From NCBI GenBank assembly GCA_034509735.1, contig JACGWO010000011.1, positions 22,738,979 to 22,802,978 on the forward strand: a stretch of DNA of 64,000 bases, written 5' to 3'. The stretch comes from Sesamum alatum. Its lineage: Eukaryota > Streptophyta > Magnoliopsida > Lamiales > Pedaliaceae. A program made the position numbers and the translations under genes. The stretch's first letter is position 1, and the number at the start of each line of letters is the position of its first letter. The notes below the pieces were generated by a model. That model searched no databases. It had not been told where the DNA came from and saw only the letters and a program-made list of their open reading frames with translations. Shown here one piece after another: positions 1 to 12,610 of the stretch.

Positions 1-888
1 TTTGGTTTTAGTTCATTTTTTTTGGACTACTGAAAAATATTTGAGTTTTGATTAATTATTAAATTTCAAAAAGTATAATTTTTGTAAACTTTTTATTCCA
101 AGAATTAAACCTTCATTATCTCTCTCTTTATTGAATGTTTATTTGAACTTTTGTTTCATATAAATGTAGAAAGAAAACTGAAATATTTCACAAGAATTAT
201 TATTTAAAAATTGTATTTGAATAAATATTGAGAGGTTTTGGAACACCCCTAAACTACTCTTAAATACACTAATTATAATATCATGTGACATTCCTACGTA
301 ATACACTGTATTATTCATTAATTATACAAGTTATAATATTCGACACGTTTCGGTACACATCTCACCATCAATCTTGTCAATTCTCACACTTTTTCTAGTG
401 TTCGTGCTTTATTTTCCAGTAAGACAACCTCTGATTTAATTATCGACATATTAACTTTCATTTGCAAGTTAGCCCCCATATATTTTGAATACATTGAAAT
501 CCTTCAAATTTTGTGGTGTTATTGTACGTAGGTAAACATAAAAAAGAAAAAAAAACTAACCAATCAAATATATGGTTATTTGTAGAAAAAATTTAGTTAC
601 TTTAGAAATCTCCCTCCTAATAAATAGTATAAATATATATTTTATTACCTTAGCCGAAAGCAATCCAACTGAATTATTGATAATAACAATGGAAACTATT
701 TGACTTCAATTATATTTGAGTATGCTAAATTAATTATTCTTCTTTATCTATTTATTTTTTTTAAATATGTTCACATGATTCACATTTAAGACATGAGTAC
801 TGAGTTGCAAGAATTTGTACACGACACGACAATTGTGTGGTATTGATTTTTATCAAATTAAAACATGGAGCTCAAGTATCAATGGGTA
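1..888. other. Intergenic DNA, nothing recognised
   Basis: AT-rich sequence with no supportable gene and no clear element ends. It stops at the 9-bp target duplication of the MITE that follows. Confidence 0.6.
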
Positions 889-897
889 TTAATTAAA

Positions 898-1322
898 GGG
901 TAAATTACAACTATATTCCCTAAAGTTTGAGATAATTATAAATATTTTTCGTTATTTGAAAAATTACAAATAGTTCATGAAGTTTGTAACCATCTAACAA
1001 ATAATCCATTTTCATCCCTTTTATGGGTGAATTGACCAAAATACCCTTATGCACTAAATTATTTTTTATTTAATTCTTAAAATATTTTTGGACTACAATG
1101 CGTAGGGAGAGGTTTCTTAATTTTTTACACAGAGGAGCAATAATGCAATTTGCCTCGGCTGATTTTTCTACAATTTTAATAAAAAATACAAGTGCAAAAT
1201 GGTCAATTTCAGACCTTTGATTAAAAATTACAAATTTCAAGGGGGATATTTATAATTTTTCAAACAACAAAAAAATATTTATAATTATGTCAAATCTCAA
1301 GAAATATGACTATGACCTACCC
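898..1322. mobile_element. Foldback MITE, family 1, copy A (Mutator-like)
   Basis: The element begins GGGTAAATTACAAC and ends with the near-complement GACCTACCC, with long imperfect inverted arms (AATTATAAATA near both ends). It is flanked on both sides by the perfect 9-bp duplication TTAATTAAA (889-897 and 1323-1331). A 9-bp duplication is typical of Mutator-like elements. The interior contains a segment (GACTACAATGCGTAGGGAGA) shared with other copies in this window. No coding capacity. Confidence 0.85.
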
Positions 1323-1331
1323 TTAATTAAA

Positions 1332-2835
1332 TGACCCTCAAATAAATGGGATTAAAATCAAGACAAAACCCATGAAATATATGACGACAACAATATGCTT
1401 AAGAAAAAGAAGTCGTGGGATATATTGTAAGAAAATAATAGTCGTTTATTTTTTATTATACATATGTCATTAATTATTTATTATCAATAAAATTACGAAG
1501 ACCATTATTACGATAATATAAGAATAATTATCAATGTATAAATAGAATTCAAAACAATACTAATCTTGTTAGGGTGGCGCTTGTCACGACGTTAGCTTCA
1601 ACTACTAATGAAATGATACCATTATTATTGATTTAAAATAAATAATTTTCAAGTTTGATTATTGAAAGAGATATGATTGGTGATGATATAAGTACAAGGT
1701 AGAATTAGAGGTGAATTGATGAAGCCACTTATTAGATTCAAGAAAATAATGATGGTGGGTGAGAGGAGATATGTACTTTGTCTATATACATCAATAATAG
1801 AGTGATGATCTCCCCATCTTTTTGGTATTTTTTAATTTTTAGGGTTAATATTTTTGGCTGAACGATTTTTTATCACATTTTAAATTACATATATAATAAA
1901 TTAATTAGTCGTTGCACACAGTTCCTGAAAGTATATAAAAAGAAACTGTCGTGTAAGATAAAGAAAAAAAATTGTGAAAAAAAAAACGTGGTGTGAGGGA
2001 AGAAATAAATAAGTCCGTGAGAAGAAAAGAATGTGGGGTGGAATTAGGTGAGAGGGGAAAAATAAATTGTAATTATGTGTTTATTAAAAAATTACTATTA
2101 TAATCAAATTCTTCTGAAGAGAATGAATGAATTAAAAGATAAATTTAAGTATTCAAAAATTAATACGATAATGTTCTTTTTTTTTTTATAGGGTATTATA
2201 GCTACCCTCTAATACGATAATGTTTGGCATATATTTAAAATAGCTACCTCAAATCTCTTCTCCCCGTTTGTTTGAAAAAATTTAAAATTACCCCTTGAGG
2301 TTTGTAACAATGTGTAACAAACAACCCATTTCTATCCATTTTTTAATATGAAGCTCGATCAAAATGCCCTTATGGCAACTGAATTATGGGGTCGTTAAAA
2401 GGGATTTTTGGAATATTTTTGGATCTAAATGCGTAGGGACAAAGGGTTTCTTAAGTTCTTTACAGCAAGGAGGAGCAATAGTTATGCAATCAATGCCTTG
2501 GTTGGTTTTTTTCTATACAATTTTTAAACTAACCTAAAAAATACAAAGGGTTTAAAATGTCATCGAAGTTGTTTGGCCTTTGGTTAGTTAAAAATTACAA
2601 ACTTTAATGTGGAACTTTATAATTTTCTAAATAACAATTTAAAACATTTGTAATTATATATCAAATCTCATAAAAGTGTAAATTTGGAAGATTTAATGAA
2701 GGTGGTGGGAATAAGGGGGAAAAAAGATCATAATCCATCGATGAAGTAAAGGAATTGTGAAAAGCACAAACAAGGATTATATTAAAAAAATTTTTTTTTT
2801 TTCTCACACTATAACAAATCATATTTAGCAATCAT
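1332..2835. other. Intergenic DNA with a degraded family 1 MITE
   Basis: AT-rich DNA. From about 2210 to 2690 it holds a decayed copy of the foldback family (segments resembling GAGGTTTGTAAC, AATGCGTAGGGA and TATCAAATCTCA in the right order) without recognisable ends or target duplication. No gene seen. Confidence 0.5.
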
Positions 2836-4700
2836 ATGTTGTGGTCCCTCCTTTTCATTTTTTTTCCTATAAGATCAGGAAAGTTAGGAACCAATTAGAG
2901 GTCCCACCACTCTTCCCTCTTTCTTCCCAAATCAACGAGAGAGAGAGAGATATGAGAGAGAGAGAAGAGAAAATGAAATTCATTCAAGGAAACCCCATCA
3001 CAAAGGGCATAATAGGCATTCATCCAAAACCAACATAGAAAAAAAAGAATGGAACAAAGAAGAAACAAAAAGAAAAAAAAAAAAAAAAGGGTTTGCATAG
3101 GAAAGAGAGTTTCATGTTTTAGACAGCAATTGTCACGATCATCAATACAAATTTAAAGTAATTAATATATACGGTTAATTATATTATTATATAATTAAAT
3201 TAATTAGTACGATAAGTGTATATATTCATAGTGTGATGCAGCGTTAAATCTTCACACCAAAATTTCAATTTAAAAATAAAAATTTGACACAATAAATATA
3301 ATATATATTTTAAGGGAAAAAGAGAGAATAAGAGGTTTAGTAGAGAAGGGAGTAAGGAGGTTGAAAGAACAGAGTTATCCAAGTTCATCCCAAAAGGAGG
3401 GACTCTTCTTGGGGCCCCAATGTTCACTGTTCACATATATTATGCAAGTGTGTTTGTGCTTTGGAACACATTTATGTTGTTTATGTGATTCTCGCGTTAT
3501 TTTAGTATGTTACGTTGATAATTTATAATTCAAAATCATATATATTTAATTAAATGAATATAAAAAGAATAATTAAATTATTTATAAAATTAGATCATAT
3601 AAATTCACGACTCCACAAATCTTTTGGTTATAAGACCTCCAAATTATACGAATCAGCAAAGACTACCTTTATTGGCAAGAGAAAAGATAAGTGCTTTGTG
3701 CTTTGAAACATACTTGAATTAACACTTAATGTAAGGTTTCAAGTTGGGTAGTAAGTAAGCATCTCACTCTCTTTTGAATGGTGGGGCGGCCTATATTAAA
3801 AGATTAGTCTAGTAAGTAATAATCAATAACAAGAACTATGATTTTCGAAGTATATCCATGCCCTCTCGTGCTTCGTGTGAATTTGAAGTTTGAAACATTT
3901 ATTTTTTTCTTGTTTGTTAGTATATATATAATATATAAATACAACTATAAAATTTAGTAAAACTTCAGATGCATAGCACAGGATACGTCGTAAATAATAT
4001 ATAGATCACACCAATCTGTCCACCCCCAAAGGAACTACCAAAAATTGAATTATATTTTATAAAATGGCATCCCAAGAGATTATCATTGGGTGGTTGGAAC
4101 AAAAAAAAAAAACACATAAACAAAAGAAGAGGGGGGGAGAAAAAAAAAATGCGTCTCAAACAGTCATCATCATACTCTCCTATCTGGATTCTGTCCTGTG
4201 GTGGACGTGTGAATTGGGAACTAAAAAAAGAATTATATTCTTTTAAAAAAGCGCTTTCCTTGAATTATTTCAGAGAGCATCTTTCACAGTATCATTGTGG
4301 TTCTCTTTCAGTGTTTCTCCACATACAAAATAATGTCCATCCCGCTCAGGACCACTCACCAAAACCACAGGAAAAACCTCAGTTTGAAGAACAAACTGTC
4401 TTTACTGGGTATCTGAGCCAAGTTTCAAAAAAGCGAAAGCAAAAAGGCCTTCCATCCAAAAAGTATGTGCAGAAAGAAAACCATGTTTATGAAAAGAGAT
4501 AAACAAACAAAACTTTCAACAAACACAGAAAAAGTAAAGCCAAAAGCCCATCAATAGTTTCTGTGTTTAGGGCCTCATGAGAAGATCACATATAATGCGC
4601 GGCCAATTCATGAGGGAGTTGGATCTATCACTGACAAGCTAGCCCTCAAATCCCAGAAAGCTTGCACAAGGAAATGATAATAAATAGTATATATATTTAT
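2836..4700. other. Intergenic DNA with simple repeats
   Basis: Contains a GA-rich tract (about 2937-2965), an A-run (about 3073-3088) and further A-runs near 4100 and 4142. The open frames here are rich in repeat-encoded residues and match no family I know. Nothing further is supportable. Confidence 0.45.
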
Positions 4701-6686
4701 AAGGAGAGATGACGATGGCAGAGAGGAGAGAGGATTCTTGATTCAATTAGAGTGAGAGGTACACCAGGATACAACAAAGGAGCAGCAGTTCTTGAAGCTA
4801 CAATTAATTATTTTTTCTCACTGGGGAAAGGTTTCAGCAGTGAGTTCAATCAAAAGGAGGAATGGATCAGTTTGAAAATTACACAAATCTAAAAAAAAAA
4901 GCATGTGCTTTTTACTACCTTGCTTGAAGAGATAGTTGTTGTGGCACAAACTTGTTTGTCCACATGTAAAAGAATCAAGAACAGCAAGAACTAAAAGCCC
5001 ATCAATCCATCCTGCCTCTTTTCCTCTTCATCCAGTGCCTATGCCTTTTCGTGGCCAGCTTTCCCAATAAGCACCACCCTTGTAATCCCCCTTCAGAGGA
5101 AGGCATCCATGCGACTTAGTGAAAGAGAGTTGAAAAATTCAGCCGATACAGATCAACAACCTTTTCTGATAATTGTGTGTTGAGCTCTCTGATCAGACCA
5201 ACATTTCATGCTCAAAATTGCAGGAACTGGACTTCATGGTTCTGATGTGATCTCATTGATCAAGAGCCTGTTCTGGTCAGTTATTCTGGACTTGAACAAA
5301 ACTCTCTGGAAACTCTGCCAAGACTTTCCCATTCCAACTGCTGAAAATGTGTCCCCCTCCATGTATGAGATGGATCCCCAATCAAATGAAGAAGGCAGTT
5401 GCTGTGCTGCACAAGACAAGCAACCTATATGTGTGCTGTAAACTGAAAACCCGACCCTCCAAACAGAGACAAGAAACATAAAGAATGATTGTGTAGTAAA
5501 AGGAACATAAACAAGAAGAGACAATCCTATAGTGTTTTCTTTCTTTTTTATCAGTTTTTTTATTGGTTTTTAAAGATGCCCATCATCATATCTTCTCATC
5601 TGTACTTGCTTATATTAGCAAAAGCCCAGACAAAACATGATAAGTTTTGAATTCTTTAAAGACAACATTTGGCATAAGGACACAAAGGTCTGACTTGATC
5701 ATCATGCGCACCCCACTCACCCCCACCCCCCTTGTTTTCACCAAAGGGATCAAGAAACGAAACATAAACATGGTAACGATAAATAATAAGAAATCATAAC
5801 TGATTAATTATTACTTGATTTACTGTTAATAAGTACTTTGATATACTAATTATTATTATATGAGGGATGATGAGATGAGATGAGATTGAGATGCAGAAGA
5901 GCAGATCCATATTTCCACAAAAAGAAAACTTTTTACAATGCACTCCAGAAACACCCCTCTAAAGGTTTTAAAGCTCAGAATTTCAAAAAGCAAGAAGAAT
6001 CTCAGGACCCCAAAAAACCAGTCAATGATGGCAACAACACTCATATAAAACCAATCTTGCAGTTACTGCATGAACACTATCAAGAAAAAAGAAAAACAAA
6101 ACACTGAAAAATAAGAGACAGTGAATGCAAGCAAGTTTCTTGAAACAATGAATCTCAATTTTATGTTGTTAGAATTTCTCGATAATAGCGAGATATAAGA
6201 GAAAAAGATATTAACCATTTGATGGCATCAAATGGGGATTTTCAGTCGATTACAATTAAATATACTGCAAGTGAAAAAAACGCAAGAAGGGAAAAACGAG
6301 GACTCGGAATGGAGGGAATTCAAATGTTGGAAACCGTACAACAAAAGATTTTGCAGTTGCAGTGAGGGGGGCATATGTATAATCGAACAAATTCCTTAAA
6401 ATATGAAACAAAGAAAGAGAGAAATAAAACCATTGGTCTTGACCCATTAAAGAAAAAAACAGTGAATCAAAGCCATGAAGGTGCTCCGTAAAAAAGATCA
6501 GAAAGAAGAACGAAATTCTTCAACTCCCCAAACAAACTTCTTTCCGTGCAATTCCATACACATCACTCTCCTCACACACACACCACGACCCGGAAACGAA
6601 AACAGAAATGGAGTACACATCCACATACATAATAGATACACGCACGCCAAAGTGGAAGTTCAAAGCAGAACCCAGAAAACCCAGGA
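4701..6686 (-). other. Possible body of an unidentified minus-strand transcript
   Basis: This stretch lies downstream, on the minus strand, of a convincing 5' leader and splice donor at 6824. It has a higher GC content than the surrounding DNA but no long open frame that I recognise. A good minus-strand acceptor (CTTGTTTTCAG) ends at about 6688, so this may hold later exons of a non-coding RNA or of an mRNA with a short coding region. I compared it with common plant miRNA sequences from memory and saw no match. Confidence 0.3.
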
Positions 6687-6823
6687 GCTGAAAACAAGAA
6701 ATTAAAACAAAAAAAGAGCGAAAAACAAGGAGAATTCTCTCTCAAAAAGGAAGAAAGAACCTCGAGAAGATAAAAGAAATGACTACTGTGATTACACACA
6801 CACCACATATTAGTTTCACGTAC

Positions 6824-6990
6824 CTTGAGGAACTGGAACATTTATTTATGGTGTAAGAGAAAAGAGAGGACATAGATTGAAGGAAGTTGGAAAGAATCGG
6901 CGATAAATCGAATCTCGGAAGAGAGAAGAGAGAGAGAGAAGAGAGAGAGAGAGAATATTGTGAGATTTGACAGTCACGCTGGGAACCCAC
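6824..6990 (-). other. Probable 5' untranslated exon of an unidentified gene
   Basis: Read on the minus strand, a TATA-like run (TATATATATAGC, around 7017-7029) is followed by a CT-rich leader with two CTCTCT tracts, as in many plant 5' UTRs. The exon ends at a strong donor, CCTCAAG|GTACGTG (exon edge at 6824). The coding part of the transcript was not found, so this could be a long non-coding RNA, a microRNA precursor or a gene with distant coding exons. Confidence 0.5.
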
Positions 6991-7016
6991 ACTCAGTGTT
7001 GTATGTGTGTGTCTAA

Positions 7017-7029
7017 ATGCTATATATAT
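7017..7029 (-). promoter_or_regulatory. TATA-like box for the 6.99-kb leader
   Basis: Minus-strand TATATATATA placed about 30-40 bp upstream of the inferred transcription start of the CT-rich leader exon. Position and orientation fit, but low-complexity AT repeats are common here. Confidence 0.35.
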
Positions 7030-7431
7030 ATTTCTTCTCCTATTTAATCTCGTCTACTCATGTTTCCACCTGTCTTTTTTATTTCTTTATTACCTATTTA
7101 ATGACTTCATTTATTACATATCCTCTAAGATTACGCGTAATTTTCTTTTATTTTAAATTGCATTTGCCCCCTCGACTCTCAGGTATAAGCAAATTAACCC
7201 CTATTAACCCTCCAAATAACAAAAAGTAATTTTTTTTTTTTTTTTGGGGGAAAAGATTAAGCAACAAAATTAGAATTTTATAAGATGTGATAGAACATTA
7301 AACATAAACAAACAAAAAAAAAAAAAAAAAAATTTACCTTCAAAATAAAATTTTAAAAATTACTAACAAAATATATTAAAAAAAATTTAGCACGAGAAGA
7401 AAACCTAACATGCACACTCTCTCTATATATA
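7030..7431. other. Intergenic DNA, nothing recognised
   Basis: AT-rich sequence with T- and A-runs near 7230-7250 and 7313-7331. No gene or complete element seen. Confidence 0.5.
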
Positions 7432-7766
7432 CTAGTAAATGTGACACACTCGAATGTGAGTGCACAATTAATTTAATTTTTTATAAAATATTTAGTTTTT
7501 AAAAAAATAAATTAATTAGATTCTAAAATATTAAAAATATAAAAGAAAGAAATTAATGAAAGAAAATGAGAGAAGAAAAAGGGATGTAAAAGTTGATAGG
7601 AGAGAAAATGGAAAGTTGAGAAGCGAGTGAAAAATAAGAAGTTGATAAAAAATAAAAATAATAATATATTAAAATACTAAATAAATTAATAATTAAACAA
7701 TAAATTGGCATATAAAATTTGGGAGAAACACCAAAGAGGTGTTCTCCCTTAATATAATAGTATAGA
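7432..7766 (-). mobile_element. Non-autonomous Helitron, copy 1
   Basis: On the minus strand the element starts TCTATACTATTATATTAAGG directly after an A and ends CTAG directly before a T, the A^T insertion and CTRR terminus expected of Helitrons. A short hairpin (CACTC...GAGTG) lies about 15 bases inside the 3' end. There is no target duplication, as expected. At 335 bp it has no coding capacity. A related copy lies at 9833-10117. Confidence 0.75.
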
Positions 7767-9370
7767 TTTTATATAAAAATAAACAAATATGGGTGTCACC
7801 CCACAATCTCATTTGAAATCGAGGATTGCGTTTGCGCCATGTGGGTCAGATAAAGTCCCTATAGTTGACATAACGTTGCTAAGAACTAAGATCTAATTGC
7901 ACCTGCGCCATGCATGCTGACCAACACACTTATAGCCGACTTATTATTGCTAAGAACCAATACCTAATTATGTAAGAATCAACACTATTTAGCCCCCATC
8001 AAACGCTTTGACAAGAATTTGAACTTATATTTAGGTGTGGTAACGTTCGACCTTAACTACTATGCCACTGTGATTGATGGTCAACACCCTGTAAAATGAC
8101 TAATAATAATTTACAACTCCATGTTATTCCATTCTCCCCCCCCCCCCCCACCACCCCACCCCACCCCAAGAAGTATAAAAATTAATTCCAACTTACAATT
8201 TGCAAACAGCTCGAAAGATTTAATTTATTTTTTTTTAAAAAAATTCAAGAATTATATATGTTTATATATATATATATATTATTTGAAGAGTTTCTATCAC
8301 TTGATTTTTATTTAAAGACTTTTCGAAGATGTATATGTACGAAGTCCATAATGGGTTTTAATAATTTTAAGACATTGCAATCTTTGTTCATATTTAGTGA
8401 TTCTATTTCCTAAATATTCCATTGATTAATGAAACAAAACTACCTGAACTGAAAATTCCTGTTATAATCATCATCTTGTATCAAGCAATTATATGAATAT
8501 AAACTAAATGAAAATACAGAAACAATTGCCTCCTATTATTATTATTTCAAAACATTACAATGAGTTTTGATGTGATACTAATTTAAATAGGGAAAAAAAG
8601 AATTATGCTAGATGAGGCAAATTGTACTATATTTATGATATTTTAGTCTTAAAAAATCTTATTTTCTGCATTGAAGTATTTTGTTGCTAAAAGTATAATA
8701 TTTTGTTGCAAATACTATACACAACGAAAATCTTTCGTTGCCAACTTCATAGGAAAATGCATGTCGTAAAAGTCCATCACAACGAAAATAAAAATAATTG
8801 CCAATAGATTAACCATATGCTACGTTATTTATTTTCTCGCCAAAAATGAATACACGGGCAACAAAAAATATTGTTCCAATTTTTTCCTAGATAAAATTTA
8901 TATTTCGTTGCAGAATACCTAAATATTAAGACATTATTTGTGATGAATCACTGTGATATACATCGCCAACACACATTATTAGCTTTTATTATATCTTCTT
9001 TTGACGAAAAGTTGAAAGTAGGGTTAAAGTAAAATTCTGATAGTTCAGGGAATATCTATTTATATGCTCCATAGGTCAAATTATAATTTGTCCTTTTTAA
9101 TACTATCATAAACTTCATATAAACAGAGCAACACATTTTCCTAAACTTTTTTTTTATATTTAAAAAGGACAATATGGTCTCATGCTGAATGAGTCAATGT
9201 TGTTGTTGTTGTTTTTATTTATTTAATTTCGAGGTTGTATTTAGGTTTTATAAGACATAATTAACCCCTAAAATGAATATAAAATTATCACAGTTGATAT
9301 GAGTGAGCATAATTAAACACACACAAAAAAAAAAGGTCTAAAATTAAGGTAATTAGTGTATTATAATATT
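7767..9370. other. Intergenic DNA; possible SINE and DNA-element remnants
   Basis: A minus-strand stretch at about 7975-8085 has weak A-box-like and B-box-like motifs and may be an old SINE. A run of 14 C is at 8136-8149 and an AT repeat is near 8262-8280. From about 8650 to 9010 short motifs of the type CAACGAAAA/TTTCGTTGC recur in both orientations, like subterminal repeats of a DNA transposon, but I could not find its ends. Confidence 0.35.
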
Positions 9371-9375
9371 TTTTT

Positions 9376-9750
9376 AGGGTAAATTACAGCTGCCTCTCCC
9401 GAGGTTTGACATAATTATAAATATTCCTCATTATTTGAAAAATTATAAATACCCCCTGAAGGTTGTAACCGTCTAACAAATAACCCATTTCCATCCATTT
9501 AATTCATAAAAAAAATTTGGACTACAATGTGCAGGGAGAGGTTTCTTAAGTTTTTTACACAGATGAGCAATAATGCAATTTGCCTCGATTGATTTTTCCA
9601 TAATTTTAATAAAAAAAAGTCAAGGGCAAAATGGTCAATTTCAGGCCTTTGGTAAAAAATTATAAACCTTAGGGGTATTTTGTAAAATTTCAAACAATGA
9701 GGAGGTATTGTAATTATGCAAATCTCAGGGGAGTTGGTTGTAACTTACTC
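9376..9750. mobile_element. Foldback MITE, family 1, copy C
   Basis: Begins GGGTAAATTACAGCTGCC and ends GTTGTAACTTACTC, with the shared interior segment GGACTACAATGTGCAGGGAG. The flanks (ATTTTTTTA and TATTTTTTT) are compatible with a decayed target duplication but are low complexity. Confidence 0.7.
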
Positions 9751-9832
9751 TATTTTTTTTTAACATAAAAAAATCTAAATTAAAACAGAAATACCCAAAA
9801 ATAGAAAAAGAAGTAGTGTGAATCTATATATA

Positions 9833-10117
9833 TCTATACTATTATATAAAGAAAACCCCCTCCATACTCACAAACGGCGGTTACTTACACCGCTGCACTA
9901 TTTTTTGCGAGGTCAAATATGCCTTTCAACCGATACTATAACCAACTTATTTAACTTCCAAAGTTTCACTAATTAATAAATTAATTTTTTTCTTTCTTTT
10001 ATTTTTTTAATGTGATGTAATGATTTATATTTTGCTCTTATTTATAATAATAATATATTTTAAAGTATAAAATAATATTTATTATATGCACACAGAGACG
10101 GCGTGCCACACAGTTAG
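9833..10117 (+). mobile_element. Non-autonomous Helitron, copy 2
   Basis: Starts TCTATACTATTATATAAAG after an A. It ends TTAG before a T, so the usual CTAG terminus has C changed to T. A GC-rich hairpin-like GGCGTGCC lies about 12 bases from the 3' end. The first 15 bases equal those of the 7432-7766 element, which places both in one family. No coding capacity. Confidence 0.65.
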
Positions 10118-10443
10118 TATATAATAAACATTATTTCTAGTAATATTTTGTGTTCTCAAACGTCAATAATTAAAAGGCATTGTTAACTTTATTTAGTTAT
10201 TAGTCTTTCTCAAATGTTGCCGGACCAGTAGCAGTCCTACCTGTCTGTGTCTGGAAAACTTCATGGAAAAAACATCAAAGCTTTATATAATTACACTGAT
10301 ATTATATTTGAGTATAATTAGGAAGTCCCTCAATTTTATAAAAAATACATTGTACTACCTTGCAGTTATATTTTCTATACGTAGATTTTTCCTTAAAGAT
10401 CAGATGATGAAGGTATTTTTATACCTTAACATTAAAAAAATAA
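10118..10443. other. Intergenic DNA, nothing recognised
   Basis: AT-rich. A 65-codon open frame is present but has no recognisable domain or gene-like features. Confidence 0.5.
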
Positions 10444-10934
10444 GAGTTAATTACACTTAAACCCCTTCCAAAAATACGAACTACACTTTTCTCCAAAAAA
10501 GTTTTGAAATTATACTTACACCCCTTTCAGAAATTCACTGTTTACACCTGACCCACTTTTATGGGTTTGGATGAAAAATGCTGACATCAGCAGAAAAAAA
10601 AATTTACATAAATTTTTAATGTTGCCGTTATTTAACATTCTGGGAATAAATATTAATATATATACATATATATATATATGGAATAAGATTAACATCATTA
10701 CATTTTTCTTATTATGAATATAGAATTATTGCACAGAAACTTTAAATAAAGATTAAAATTGGAAATTTATGTAATTTTTTTCTACTAATATTAGTATGTT
10801 TTGTCCAAACTCTTACGAAAGGAGGTCAGGTGTAAACGGTGAATTTTTAGAAGGGGTATAAGTGTAGTTTTGGAACTTTTTTTAGGGAAAGTGTAATTTC
10901 GCATTTTCATAGGGGGTCTAAGTGTAATTAACTC
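10444..10934. mobile_element. Foldback MITE, family 2, copy A
   Basis: Begins GAGTTAATTACACTTAAACC and ends GGTCTAAGTGTAATTAACTC, giving inverted arms of more than 100 bp (TTTACACCTGACC on the left pairs with GGTCAGGTGTAAA on the right). The near-identical 9-bp flanks (AAAAAATAA; CAAAAATAA one base in) suggest a Mutator-like target duplication. A second copy lies at 54743-55241. Confidence 0.8.
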
Positions 10935-11170
10935 ACAAAAATAATTATAGGAAACTCCAGTACATTTTTTAAGATTAAAATTTTTCTTATTCTTAAATAA
11001 TATGGTCAAATTTCAAGAAATGTGTATACAATTATAAAAAAAATATAAAATATCTCCATAGCCATCAAGCAACAACAAAGGCTTCATTTGATTCTATTTT
11101 GAAGTTGTTTTTCATTATTTTTGAAAGATATAGATAAGAGAGAAAATAGAGGTAAGTGTGTGTATCTTTT

Positions 11171-11213
<43 letters not shown>

Positions 11214-11822
11214 TCCGTTTTGTATTTTGTACTAGTGTAAATTAAATAAATAAAGATAAGTTAAGACATGATGAACAGTGCATTTTATATAGACAACGAC
11301 AAATATTCAAATGTTTTAGTTGTCTTTTAATGTGGGGTAATCTCCCAAATATCGTATTAAGAATTAAGACCTAAAACACTCAATTCAAATGTAGATTGCG
11401 GACATGTCTAGAACCACACCATTCTATTTGGGTCGTTCTCACCTGGTCCCAATCCGATCAAAACCCTAGTATGTATCAACTCACCATGACCAACCGATCA
11501 ATTTTAAATATGTGGTTCACATGTAAATCATACAACTGAAAAAATTCATAAATGTTCATCTTCCATGCCCCAGTACAATTTTTGTTGCGATAATAATATT
11601 TCCAACGACCTTAAGCGATACTCCTTTTCGACCTATCTAACTTAGACTTCAAAGGGTCATACTTGAAGCCTTCCCAGTGTGGTTTTAACGATTTTCTATC
11701 TTGTAAATATTCAATCTGGAGGAATATAAACGTATTTGATTCATTTCAGAAGCACAATCCATACTTGTGACATAAATAAAAAAGGTAATACAATTTCAAG
11801 AAGTCCATCCTCAAGAAACACA

Positions 11823-11861
<39 letters not shown>

Positions 11862-12109
11862 TAAATGAGTTGAGTGAGACAAGTTATGCTAAATTGCTAA
11901 TAGAGATGAGATTAGGTTTTAGGTGTGAGGGATTTGACAAAATGAAGAGTAGCAATTATGGATGTGGTCCTCATTCCTAGTTCCTTGAGAGGACTTATAA
12001 CTCCACCTACACATATATATCAATAGAATCTCCAATTAATGCTCAGCCTCCTCTTTTTTGGTATTTTTTCCATGTTTAATTACTTCCACATATATATTTT
12101 TCAATGTCT
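10935..12109. other. Intergenic DNA with simple repeats
   Basis: Holds a T-run followed by GT repeats (about 11176-11212) and an AT repeat (about 11827-11856). No gene, RNA gene or complete element could be supported. Confidence 0.5.
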
Positions 12110-12610
12110 AATTAATGTTTTAAGATTAAGTCAAAGGTTTCATATACAATTTTGAGATTATGGGTTCGAATCCTCTTGAATATGTGAGTATTTGTTCACT
12201 TTATATGAGTTACATTACAAGAAAAACGCTCAATATCAACGAAAAAGAATAGCATCGAACTAATTAGTAGATAAAATTTTCGTTGCTAATACATTATGTA
12301 ATACAAGAAATTTACTTGCTATCTAATTTAACAATGAAAAATTACTTGCTAATAAGTTTAGCAACGAATTGTTTAATATATATTAAATAGTGTAGATTAG
12401 CAACGAGAATTTTACATGCTAATTAGCTCGACGTTGATTTCAACAACAAATGTTTTCATTGTTATTAAGCTATTTTCTTGTAGTGTTATAATAATTTGCT
12501 TATTATTCTTAGTCGTATTGATGTATTGGTTCGTCTTATGTTATGTGAGTTATTGTAATTTGTTTATTGTTGTTAGTCATGTTGATGTATTTATTAAATT
12601 AATGTATTGA
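12110..12610 (+). mobile_element. tRNA-derived SINE, interrupted
   Basis: A perfect Pol III B-box (GGTTCGAATCC, about 12163) follows an A-box-like region about 45 bases upstream, and the 3' part resembles the tail of the SINE at 15167-15430 (GTTAGTCATGTTGATGTA-type sequence). The body is split by the CACTA MITE at 12213-12485. The outer ends are uncertain. Confidence 0.5.
12213..12485. mobile_element. CACTA-type MITE
   Basis: Terminal repeats CATTACAAGAAAA and TTTTCTTGTAGTG correspond to the CACTACAAGAAAA end typical of plant CACTA elements. Both sides are flanked by TTA (12210-12212 and 12486-12488), the expected 3-bp duplication. Inside, GCAACGA/TTGCTAAT motifs recur as subterminal repeats. 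At 273 bp it codes for nothing. It is inserted into the SINE-like sequence around it. Confidence 0.85.

Noticed and set aside
2841..3098. Open frames on both strands around a GA repeat and A-run
   Set aside because: They consist of repeat-encoded residues (RERER, FFFFF) and have no domain or gene context.
4086..4502. 138-codon plus-strand frame rich in K and Q
   Set aside because: It starts in A-runs, matches no family I know and has no promoter context. It also lies on the strand opposite the likely transcript.
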